Source of the DNA: Hyaloperonospora brassicae
Taxonomy: Eukaryota; Oomycota; Peronosporomycetes; Peronosporales; Peronosporaceae
Direction: 5' to 3'
DNA length: 64,000 nt
NCBI GenBank assembly: GCA_947650285.1
Contig: CANTFL010000988.1
Span: 62,001 to 126,000 of the forward strand
In this document: positions 47,133 to 56,683 of the stretch, piece after piece
Layout: every line of letters begins with the position of its first letter
How positions within the stretch are numbered: position 1 is the first letter of the stretch
The notes under the pieces: generated by a model
Told to the model about the DNA's origin: nothing
Seen by the model: the letters and a program-made list of their open reading frames with translations, nothing else
The model's database searches: none
Program-made: the position numbers and the translations under genes

Positions 47133-47578
47133 TGTAACGAGGCACGCCTTGTGTCAATTCAACACAAGGCTGTGTGCACCCGACGTCACGTACACGTGGC
47201 GTGAAGAAGCGCAGCGAAGTAGGCAGAACTCGAAAGCTCTGTCTAAGGGAAAAGTAGAATTGTATCGAATATAGTTATGTTTCGTATTAAAGCATCTTTG
47301 TCTTGAGCTATCTATATTAAACTACAATATCCCATGTGGGTTTCTTGCTCATCACCCAATGCGCACGTCCAGAAGCGATTGGTGGTTAATCTGGTTGATG
47401 TTCCGTGAACATCAACCATGAGGTGGAGCAACCCATCAAAGAAACATTACCCTCTGGGGTAATATTCCTTCAGCCTTACTCCTTACGAGTAATGTCAATT
47501 GAACATTATCTAAATAGGCAATGCTCAAAAATTGATACAAATATATCAAATTTTCTGTAACGGGGTCACCCCGTTACA
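47133..47578 (-). repeat. 5' LTR of element 2
   Basis: 446 bp, from TGTAACGGGG to CGTTACA on the element strand. It differs at roughly ten positions over ~150 bp from the 3' LTR in the stretch 47400-47540. Confidence 0.9.
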
Positions 47579-48943
47579 ATATGAGTTGACGTCAAATCGC
47601 GACAAGAGTTGGCTTATTGAAGGCTGGTAATGCGAGGGATTACGGTCAGAGTCGTTGAGAGACTGTTGGAAGCTGCTGGACCAATGACTTTCAGCTCGGA
47701 ATGAGCAACGCTGTAAGCTGAAGCAGAGCAGCGCTTCTCTAGGTTTTATGCAGGACGCACCCTCGACCAACGAGGTGTATCACGTCAAGCAACATTTGCC
47801 GGAGCGAGCAAATGCCGACAGCACAGAAGGACAACTACATCAGGACGCTTTCAGGTCTCGTGAATGTGGCGATAGTCGTTTCTACGATGGCACAGCGTCA
47901 CATATAAGGAGCACAGAGACCACAGTCTGTGCAGAACGAAACCAGGCGCTTTGAAAAGAAAGAGACACCGAGGGGTCGAAAACATGTGAAATAAATTCAG
48001 TTCGTACAGGAGGGATTGCGACGTCGATAGGACATTAGTAATCCAAGACCCCGGCTATCACCATCCGTTGTAGCGTCGCGTGGGTTTCGGCAACTGTTTT
48101 CGCTCGAATATCTCGTCAAGTGTCTCGTCGTCTATCATCGACGCACATCTGACGCATGACGCGGTTTTCGCCGCGCGTTTATTGGTGGTCGATGTCGACA
48201 AATAAATTGGCGGCGTCGCATCGATACGACGTACGAGGCACAACTAACTGTTATGAACATCGAGGTGCGATACGTAATCGTTCAATTTGAGCTGGGGAAT
48301 TGTCGCCTCGAGCGAGCGAGCTCGTCAAAGTAGCCAGAAACATGACCCACGAAGGCTTGCGTGCTTGGACGCTGTCGGCACCTCTCAACGATTATGTACG
48401 TATACAGCAGTATGAACGAAAGAACAAGTGCACGAGCATCCGAGTGGTGAGGTTGATGCGTACGCACTTCTTGGCCGGTCTTAGATGACTGCAAATGGAC
48501 ATGTCAATTACACCCGTGCTGGCAAATTTTCAGCTCGTGCGGATGAAGGTACGTGTGATTCCGGCACACGATTTGCAAAGTACGCGGAGAAGCATTGACA
48601 GCCCTGTTCATCACGGCCATACAGCACAGGTATCTCTCGTCTCATGGAGGCATCGCCTGACCAGCTGGATTTGCCCAAATGGTTGGGTCGAGAAGCTACC
48701 GTGTCTGTTTTAACACGTGCGACGTTTTTTTGCACAAGCTCTCGCAGATTACACTCACCGTCCGCTACCTCACTATCTGCCTTTTCATACGATGCGTGCG
48801 AGCAGAAATCTGACTCTTTCACGTGGAAACAACAAATGCGACGTGTTGTAGTCGGTGGTGGACTGGCATTCTAAAATTTGCGTGGCCTTTCAGACGTGAC
48901 TCATTGCTGGAATACGTACAAAAGAAGGCTGAACCGCAAAAAG
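47579..48943. other. Intergenic region upstream of the pectin lyase gene
   Basis: No gene assigned. Only short frames occur. The final few hundred bases should contain the promoter of the pectin lyase gene; I see no clear motif. Confidence 0.45.
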
Positions 48944-51745
48944 ATGGCTCCTGGGCTTCTTTGCACCCTCCTTGCACTTGTGCTATGGGACGCTCACTAT
49001 GAGTTTGCTTCTGCTGCACCTGTCGTGTCGGGTACGGCCTACGGTTTTGCCACAGGGACGACAGGAGGTGGCGATGCGAAACCCGTCTACCCGAAAACCA
49101 CCAAGGAATTGGAAACTTACCTTGGCGACGCCGAGCCGCGGGTTATCGTGCTAAACAAGGAGTTCACGTTCCTGAAAGCCGAGGGGTCGACTACGGAGCA
49201 AGGCTGTCGTCCGCCGAGTAAAGACCAGTGCCTCGCCAAGAAGAACGGTTTTGAAGCGCAAGATTATATTTGTGTTAACGTCATCTCACCCTCAAAGGAG
49301 AAAGGTGGTTGCGGTGTCGACGACACTCCGACTCAGGTGACCTACGACAAGGCAGCCATTACGCCATTGATGGTAGCGAGTGACAAGACACTGGTCGGCG
49401 AGGGTCTGAAAGGAGTGGTGAACGGGAAAAGTTTCCACATCTTCGGTAGTAATGTGATTGTGCAGAACATCCACATCACAAACTTGAACCCTCATCTAGT
49501 GTGGGGCGGGGATGCCATCACCATCCGGGCTAAGAACGGCGACGCGCCAAAGGGTATCTGGATCGACCACATTAAAGTGTCCAACGTCGGGCGGCAAATG
49601 CTGGTCACCGGCCATTCCGGTGGGACGGGTATCACGGTCAGTAATTCGGACTTTGACGGCCGCTCGAAGTTCTCAGCTTCTTGTGACGGTCACCACTACT
49701 GGACCATATTGCTATATGGCAAAAAGACTGAGTTGAGCCTGCTTGGCAACTACATCAATCACACTTCAGGTCGGTCGCCTAGAGTTGGAGGCGGCAACGG
49801 CGAAACGACTGTTCTTCACGCCGCCAACAACTTCTTCAACTCGAATTCTGGCCACGCGTTCGATGTGACGCAGGGAGGATACGTTCTGGCTGAAGGCAAC
49901 TACTTTTCTAAGGTCAAGATACCAGCGACAGAAGAGTCTAAACACCTGTTTGTGCCGACTGCAGCTAACGACTGCAAGGCAGTCATCGGTCGTGCCTGCT
50001 CGATGAACGTTCTCAAAGATTCTGGACCTTTGAAGGGATGCTCCGGAGGTGAGGTGAGCTCTCAGTTTGCTAGTCTTAAGAAGTACATCACTAGTTACAA
50101 GGCAGGCCCTGCTACTTCATTCAAGGAGGCTAGCGGGAACTTTGGTGTCGGTGAACTGGGAGACGCAGTTGCTCAACCGGGTGCCCCGAAAAAGAGTGGT
50201 GTCCCCGTATCTAGCTCAGATGCGTCTGAGGGTGGAGAAGATGTGGAGAACAGCGTGACGCAAAACGACATCTTGACGGGCTCCTCGTCATCCGACAAGT
50301 CTGTATCGCATAATCCTTCGGCAGGTGGTCCCAGCACACCCGGTTCGGACAATACCGAGGCGCCAGTCTCAGAGGAAAAGACTGGTGGGCAGGCGGACAA
50401 AAACGCCGATGACGACTCCGAGGAAAGTGACAAAGAGGGCAGCGATGGCTCCAGCCATCTGCGCAAAAACGAAGGTGATGCTAACTCTTGGCAGCCGGAC
50501 AAGAAAGCCGATGAAGATTGGAAGAAAAGCGGCAAGGAAGGCGGAGAAGATGTGGAGAACAGCGTGACGCAAGACGACATCTTGACAGGCTCCTCGTCAT
50601 CCGACAAGTCTGTATCGCATAATCCTTCGGCAGGTGGTCCCAGCACACCCGGTTCGGATGCATCGAAGTCAATGGACAATACCGAGGCGCCAGTCTCAGA
50701 GGACAAGACTGGTGGGCAGGCGGACAAAACCATTGACTTCTCCCCAGGAACTGTGGCACCGGATCATCAATCTCCAGCGGACGCCAAGAAGCCTGTCAAT
50801 GGACAGGACGAGCACCACGGTAATTCTCAGTCGAAGGATGAATCTCACGAAGACAAATCCAAGTCAAAGGACCACGAAAAAGGCGGTGCCGATCTTCCTA
50901 GCTCAGACGCCTCAGAGGGTGGAGAAGATATGGAGAATAGCGTGACGCAAGACGACATCTTGACAGGCTCCTCGTCATCCGACAAGTCTGTATCGCATAA
51001 TCCTTCGGCAGGTGGTCCCAGCACACCCGGTTCGGACAATACCGAGGCGCCAGTCTCAGAGGAAAAGACTGGTGGGCAGGCGGACAAAAACGCCGATGAC
51101 GACTCCGAGGAAAGTGACAAAGAGGGCAGCGATGGCTCCAGCCATCTGCGCAAAAACGAAGGTGATGCTAACGCTTGGCAACCGGACAAGAAAGCCGATG
51201 AAGATTGGAAGAAAAGCGGCAAGGAAGGCGGAGAAGATGTGGAGAACAGCGTGACGCAAGACGACATCTTGACAGGCTCCTCGTCATCCGACAAGTCTGT
51301 ATCGCATAATCCTTCGGCAGGTGGTCCCAGCACACCCGGTTCGGATGCATCGAAGTCAATGGACAATTCCAAGGCGCCAGTCGCAGAGGAAAAGACTGGT
51401 GGGCAGGCTGACAAAAACGCCGATGACGACTCCGAGGAAAGTGACAAAGAGGGCAGCGATGGCTCCAGCCATCTGCGCAAAAACGAAGGTGATGCTAACT
51501 CTTGGCAGCCGGACAAGAAAGCCGATGACGATCCAAAGGAGAGTGGCAAGGAAGGTGGCGGCGGCTCTAACAACATACAAGAAAGCAGAGGTGATTCGAA
51601 TGGTTGGCAGGCGAACACCAATGGCAATTCCTACTGGCAGGGGAGCGGCAAGGAAGGGGGTTCCTCTGCTCGGCAGGCCAACTCAGTCGCCGATTCTTAC
51701 TGGAAGGCGTTTGGCAACGACGGTGGCGCTAATTCTAGCACCTAG
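48944..51745 (+). CDS. Secreted pectin lyase (PL1 family) with long repetitive tail
   Basis: The protein has 933 residues, no intron. A signal peptide (APGLLCTLLALVLW, cleavage near residue 24) precedes a polysaccharide lyase family 1 beta-helix domain at about 28-400. Motifs include VVSGTAYGFATGTTGGG at the start, VWGGDAITI (pectin-lyase type Asp), WIDHIKVSN near 204, and SGRSPRVGGG near 276 with the probable catalytic Arg. These enzymes cleave methyl-esterified pectin by beta-elimination in the plant cell wall, so a role in host wall breakdown is expected. Residues ~420-933 form a hydrophilic Ser/Asp/Glu/Lys/Gly-rich tail built of repeats; fungal pectin lyases lack such a tail. The start is the first ATG; upstream codons lack one. 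It stands alone between retrotransposons in AT-rich DNA. Confidence 0.93.
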   Translation: MAPGLLCTLLALVLWDAHYEFASAAPVVSGTAYGFATGTTGGGDAKPVYPKTTKELETYLGDAEPRVIVLNKEFTFLKAEGSTTEQGCRPPSKDQCLAKKNGFEAQDYICVNVISPSKEKGGCGVDDTPTQVTYDKAAITPLMVASDKTLVGEGLKGVVNGKSFHIFGSNVIVQNIHITNLNPHLVWGGDAITIRAKNGDAPKGIWIDHIKVSNVGRQMLVTGHSGGTGITVSNSDFDGRSKFSASCDGHHYWTILLYGKKTELSLLGNYINHTSGRSPRVGGGNGETTVLHAANNFFNSNSGHAFDVTQGGYVLAEGNYFSKVKIPATEESKHLFVPTAANDCKAVIGRACSMNVLKDSGPLKGCSGGEVSSQFASLKKYITSYKAGPATSFKEASGNFGVGELGDAVAQPGAPKKSGVPVSSSDASEGGEDVENSVTQNDILTGSSSSDKSVSHNPSAGGPSTPGSDNTEAPVSEEKTGGQADKNADDDSEESDKEGSDGSSHLRKNEGDANSWQPDKKADEDWKKSGKEGGEDVENSVTQDDILTGSSSSDKSVSHNPSAGGPSTPGSDASKSMDNTEAPVSEDKTGGQADKTIDFSPGTVAPDHQSPADAKKPVNGQDEHHGNSQSKDESHEDKSKSKDHEKGGADLPSSDASEGGEDMENSVTQDDILTGSSSSDKSVSHNPSAGGPSTPGSDNTEAPVSEEKTGGQADKNADDDSEESDKEGSDGSSHLRKNEGDANAWQPDKKADEDWKKSGKEGGEDVENSVTQDDILTGSSSSDKSVSHNPSAGGPSTPGSDASKSMDNSKAPVAEEKTGGQADKNADDDSEESDKEGSDGSSHLRKNEGDANSWQPDKKADDDPKESGKEGGGGSNNIQESRGDSNGWQANTNGNSYWQGSGKEGGSSARQANSVADSYWKAFGNDGGANSST
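50224..51530 (+). repeat. In-frame higher-order repeat in the pectin lyase tail
   Basis: A unit with GGEDVENSVTQ, DILTGSSSSDKSVSHNPSAG and TPGSD occurs four times (starting near 50230, 50549, 50928 and 51228). Between them an EEKTGGQADKNADDDSEESD plus SSHLRKNEGDAN unit occurs three times. The block 50224-50730 is repeated almost exactly at 50917-51400, pointing to a recent segment duplication of about 690 bp. The reading frame is kept throughout. Confidence 0.9.
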
Positions 51746-54700
51746 TTCAAAAGTGAAGGCAGGAAGCATGGCAACGGAGAGGACCAGTCCACGATCGAAC
51801 CTCACTTTAAAGATGTTTCGAACGAAGAAATAACTTAGTCGAGGAATGGCACGTACGATCTTGACTTCATCGACGTTCAACAAAGACACGAAAGAGCGCT
51901 CGGCCACTTTGCGGTGATGGACGGGACCAATTGCCATGTGACATGCTACTCATCTTCTACATGTTCGGAAGAGCACTCGTCTTTATGTGCAAGTTTTGGA
52001 AGAGACACGAAACTCGCGCAGTTAACATCAGCTTTACTCGACGTGTGGGGTCACGAATTTGTATGCTTCGTGCGACTGGGTAGGTAGACGCAGTTGTCGC
52101 ATTTCGATTGCAATGCGAGTCAAGCAGCTTGTGAGTGCTGCGGCTCGTACCTTGCCACTGTGAAATATGGTAGTAACAGTATCCTGCAAAACTTTGATTT
52201 GCAGGCGGCCACGTGTACTACAATCTACTCTGCACTTCGGGTCGAACTTGAAACCTCGACAGCTTGCGTTTCCTCTTGCGTGCTATGCTGTTCTAGATAT
52301 AAGAATGGTCACATGAACCTTTTTTCAGTGCAAGCGTTGGTATACAAATAGTGGCTCTCCTCCCGCCGGTGAAAAACAGCAAGATCAACATTTGCTGAAT
52401 ACGAAGACAATGCTTGACGAAGTGCCTTTAACTACACATTGCACGCACCGCAGTTACAGCGCAGAGAGAAAACTTCTTGGTCCCCTTCAGCGCAAAGAGT
52501 GCACTTCTTGGTCCCCTCATTCATTCTCAATGTTCGTTTTTCATCCTTTATTTCAATTTGGAAAAGCGAGAAAACAGTCGTAAATGCCCCAGATAGTCAC
52601 AATACAAAGCATTGTATAAATTGCTTGAAAATAAAAAGCACCGGTTATTCAAATGCACCACAAAATAGAGAAAACAGGCACTAGTGCTGAATAGAAATCG
52701 ATCAATTATCTGGATGCTGAAGATTGCATGCCTTTTTATCCATATTTTTAGTGGTGTATATCAAACTCAAGTGTTTCGGCAATTATATGTAAGAGCATTT
52801 TTGGCGATTTGGAAGGCGCTGAATCAGGCCTTTGTCTCCAAAATTCATATACGTTTACACAACGTGAACTTTGACGATAGACCAACACCTTTACCACATT
52901 CTTATAAAGTTGCAAGCATCCATTTTACGTGCTCGCAGGTGAGAACAAATTCGTTGAAAAAACAGAGCATTATCATGTACGAGTATGTTGAATTTTATGA
53001 CCGCAGCTGACCACGAAGACCGAGCTATTACACTAATGTGCATGCGTCATTCGTAGCGGATAGCAATATCGCGTTAATCTCCGTACCATCCATACCGCAA
53101 TACCCGTTTCTACGCTGACAACATTAACATTATTAGTATTTCTAAATGGTGATAACGACAATGTCACATCAGAATGTGCTTGTTTGAAATGTGCAATATA
53201 CCTTGCTTGCCTACGAGTACCTTCGCGAATACGTGCAACAGCATCAAACATACTTCATTCAAATCTATGTTTTTTATCTACACGTCGTCTCATTCTCCAT
53301 CGGGTCGTTACTCTATATATCTTACAGAGCACTGTGTGCGCCGTATTGGAACGCGGCGCCGTCGCATTCGTCCGATTAACAACACAGCCGAGACGACGGC
53401 TACACATTAATGCATTGGCGAGCCACAAACGCTGAACAATAGAGCTAAAAGCAATTCAACCTTACCATCGATCGATAGACAACGGTGTGAGGCTACGCTA
53501 GAGGCGTCGACACCATTTTCATTTGTATAGTACGACTGCTGGCTAGTTGGATAGATATTTGTTTCAAATAATGATCCAATAAAGAAAATAAAATTGACAA
53601 ACGTTGATTTATTCGAATGATTGCACTCATGTGCAATTTCGAATGCATGGTGAACGTCGGTGGTTAGTTTATTTATTACAATCTTCCATCCAACTTTTCT
53701 TGCATTTACATGTTTATGCTGTTTAGTAAGCTTTATATGCTCTTCGTCTTGTGGCGCAATTTACTTCACTTAAAAAATATGCAGAATTCGTAATCTTGCG
53801 AGTATATATGTGGTGCATTTCTGTGTGTCCTAATATTGTTGTGCATTTTATCTAATTTATCCGGTGCAAACTGATATGATCTTGGTTAATAGGGAGTTCT
53901 TTTCGATGTCATATTGTTTGAGGCGTAAAAAGTATTGCAAGTAGTTTGTGCAATTTTTGATATCGTGATTATTTGAGGCATCTCAAAAAATCGTGACTCT
54001 TTTGGGCTGGTTTATAAAAGTGCATTTGAAATAAATTATTTTAGTCTCGTGACATTTTATTGCGTTTTCATATATGTAGTATCAACCAGGCATATACTTT
54101 GTTTATTATTCACTTATTTCATGTTGTTATTTTTATAATGCTTTTGTACAATTATCTGCAAGATGATCAAATGAGATGGGGCATTGCGCTCGATTATGCC
54201 AGCCTGAAAAGCCTTTTTCGGGCGTTAAATTGTGACAATATCAATAAGTAAATTTAGCAAATATCCGATTGTATCAGGCATTCTATCCTTCGATGTACAG
54301 AGCTCGTCATATGTGGCTGTCGCATTTGCCTTTTTCGATCGATGAAATGCAAGGATACTTGAGCAGTTAGCAGAAAATCATTAAGAACCATTGATCGTAA
54401 AATGGTAGGATATATTACAATTACAATTCGGGGTACCTGCCACTCTAAAACTGGCGTCACAACTTACCTATTACGTGATAAAGCGTATACCACAAATGGC
54501 ATCTCTGAATTGATATCTTTAGCGCCTGTGCGTCTGCATGCATAATACCTTGGCGACTAATTATATCTTCTAGTGCACCTTGGTCATCGTATTTGTACAT
54601 TCGTCCCTATTTAAACAATTGTCCGGGTTGCAGTTCTGCTTTGCAAGGGTATCGCTGATGTCAGGATCTTGCAATTAATTTCTTACGCGTATGCTTCTTT

Positions 54701-56245
54701 TGTTGGTCGATTCCAAGGAATGTGCTTAGCCGATCTCTTTCGGCCAGCAATGAGGAAGACATGCGCGCAAGTACACAGTGATCTGAAGTCAGGACAGTCA
54801 TCTGACCTGATTATTTTTTATAGTATAAGTCTTAATTACGACGACAGCGGACAAGCGTACAATAAAAATTCTCAATATGATGTGGTGTCGATTAATGACC
54901 TTGACCAATTAAAAATTCTATTGCCCTGTGCTGTTGTAAACCTTACGGCATCAATGACGTGTTTTTTCGGAGCTTCTCATTCTTTTAGTTATAAGTACCC
55001 TATACCGACGTCACCACTCTGTACAACCTGTGCCGCAGCAATTTGGCCAACATATTCGGCTATCTAATCTTTTTTTTAAATATAAACGATGTGCATCCTG
55101 TTTATCTGTTAATCAAAATTATATGAATGTCGATTAGAATATGTCTGTAGCAGAAACGTCTAAGCATTCTTACCTCCAGCGGCGATGCCTCTAATACAAT
55201 GTCGCTTTTAAAGTTAACATTGAACGCTTATTAGTGACAAGCTGTTCATAAATAGATGAAGACGTCATAACATTAATCATCAAATTCATCAATCAATTTT
55301 AGAGTGCTTAATAATTGACAAGTAAGAAGTTGGCAAATACATACGTTGTTGGGTGCAGGAAATAAATTAGTTTGAATGGATATATATTTAATCTTGACCG
55401 TATAATATAACCAAACTTCTTCGTAAAGATTTGGCCTTATCCAAATCATTTGCATACGATCTTCTACAATTAACATAATATGTGAGGATGCGAACTAATC
55501 GCTTCACACTCTGTCGTTAGTGTAGACAGCCTATTCTATCACCGTGTAAGCCTATAGTGCTCTTTTAGCCGTACGTGGTCCATTCAAACGATGACATGCT
55601 CATCTACATGAAGTCGAGGTATAGGATCACTTCCGCACCAGCCGTAAACGTATTGCTCAATTCGTAGATCGTCGATTGATAAGCGTCCGAATGACAAATA
55701 TTGCTGTCAGTGCTTTGTTGTTTTCCCGAAAAATAAGAGCGATATTAAAAGAACGCCAAGATTGTTCTTTACGGGCTAATCGCGAAAAGAAAACGGTAAC
55801 CCTAATTTTACTAGCAAGACATGGGTTTTTCAACTGTTTGGACTGCTGAGATAGCACCATTCTCATGCCACTGCAGCCAGCTGGCCACGCATTCGCGGCG
55901 TCAAGAAACATCTGACATGTACGTGTCCATGTAAATGGCGTTCTGATAGACACCTTGCTGCGACAGTTTGCTGTACTTGACATTCAAACCCGACTTATCC
56001 AATTTAAGGTAGGAAATGGAAGTAGAGGTTGCCTTCCAAATATATTTGTACGTGATAATGTTTGACATTCAAGAGACATCATTCACACTTTGTATGGTTT
56101 TGTGTCATGGCAAAGCTCCAAAAGATGCTACAATCCATGATAAGCGTGATATGATACATTATTAGCTATAGCATAATCTCGTAGAACGTTTTGTGTGCAT
56201 TTCCATTAATGGCCAAACAAAGGGTATGCGATGATAAGGGTCTTG
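51746..56245. other. AT-rich gene-poor stretch
   Basis: 4.5 kb with no supported gene. The longest frame, 54669-55067 (132 codons), has no motif, and codon use gives no sign of selection that I can see. No LTR, RNA gene or repeat is recognisable. Confidence 0.5.
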
Positions 56246-56638
56246 TGTAACGGGGCACACCCTTGCGTGAACTTAACGCAAGGGTTTTGGTGCGCCCGAC
56301 AGACGTACACGGGGCAAACGAGGAAGCGTAGATAAGGGAAAAGCAGAACTGTTGTATTAATATAATTAAGTCTTTAACCACTGTTTCTATGTTTGACTTA
56401 ACTAAATTATATTAATCTAACTGAATGTATGACGACGTCTACTCACCACTCATTGCGCGCGTCTTGCGGCGATTGGTGGGTTGATATCGTCAAGATATCA
56501 ACCAATGAGCAGACGCTTTGGTCGACCCATCAATATCACCACCATTGGTGATATTGTTAAAAGGATATTCAGCTTAATATTCTTTATTGTCATTATCTTC
56601 TAAATGACAATTTCCATGTAACGGGCTGCCCCGTTACA
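56246..56638 (-). repeat. 3' LTR of element 3
   Basis: 393 bp with TGTAACG...CGTTACA ends. Its termini and a GTGCGCCCGACAGACGTACA-type internal part resemble the LTRs of elements 1 and 2, the rest does not. A purine tract (reverse of TCACCCCTCCCCTTAAC, 56639-56655) adjoins it. Confidence 0.88.
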
Positions 56639-56683
56639 TCACCCCTCCCCTTAACTGCTAGTCACCGTGTGACTATCAAAAAT

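Larger units (their letters stand above)
39407..47578 (-). mobile_element. Ty3/Gypsy chromodomain retrotransposon, element 2
   Basis: 8172 bp from LTR to LTR, flanked by ATATG on both sides (39402-39406 and 47579-47583), a 5-bp target-site duplication. This shows a genuine integration with intact LTR ends (TGTAACG...CGTAACA on the element strand). It is tail to tail with element 1 and almost identical to it. It shares element 1's pol stops and frameshifts, for example the stop after NAATVPF and the frameshift before the integrase zinc-binding Cys pair. Its two LTRs differ from one another by several percent in the part I compared, so the insertion is not recent. Confidence 0.92.

Noticed and set aside
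30545..47578. Inverted pair as a simple segmental inverted duplication
   Set aside because: Element 2 has its own 5-bp target duplication exactly at its LTR ends and the flanks of the two elements do not match, which favours a separate integration.
50845..51627. 260-codon minus-strand frame in the pectin lyase tail
   Set aside because: It mirrors the repetitive Ser/Asp-rich tail (Leu/Ser-rich shadow) and has no independent support.
54669..55067. 132-codon plus-strand frame in AT-rich DNA
   Set aside because: No domain, no signal of selection and no neighbours; frames of this length occur by chance.
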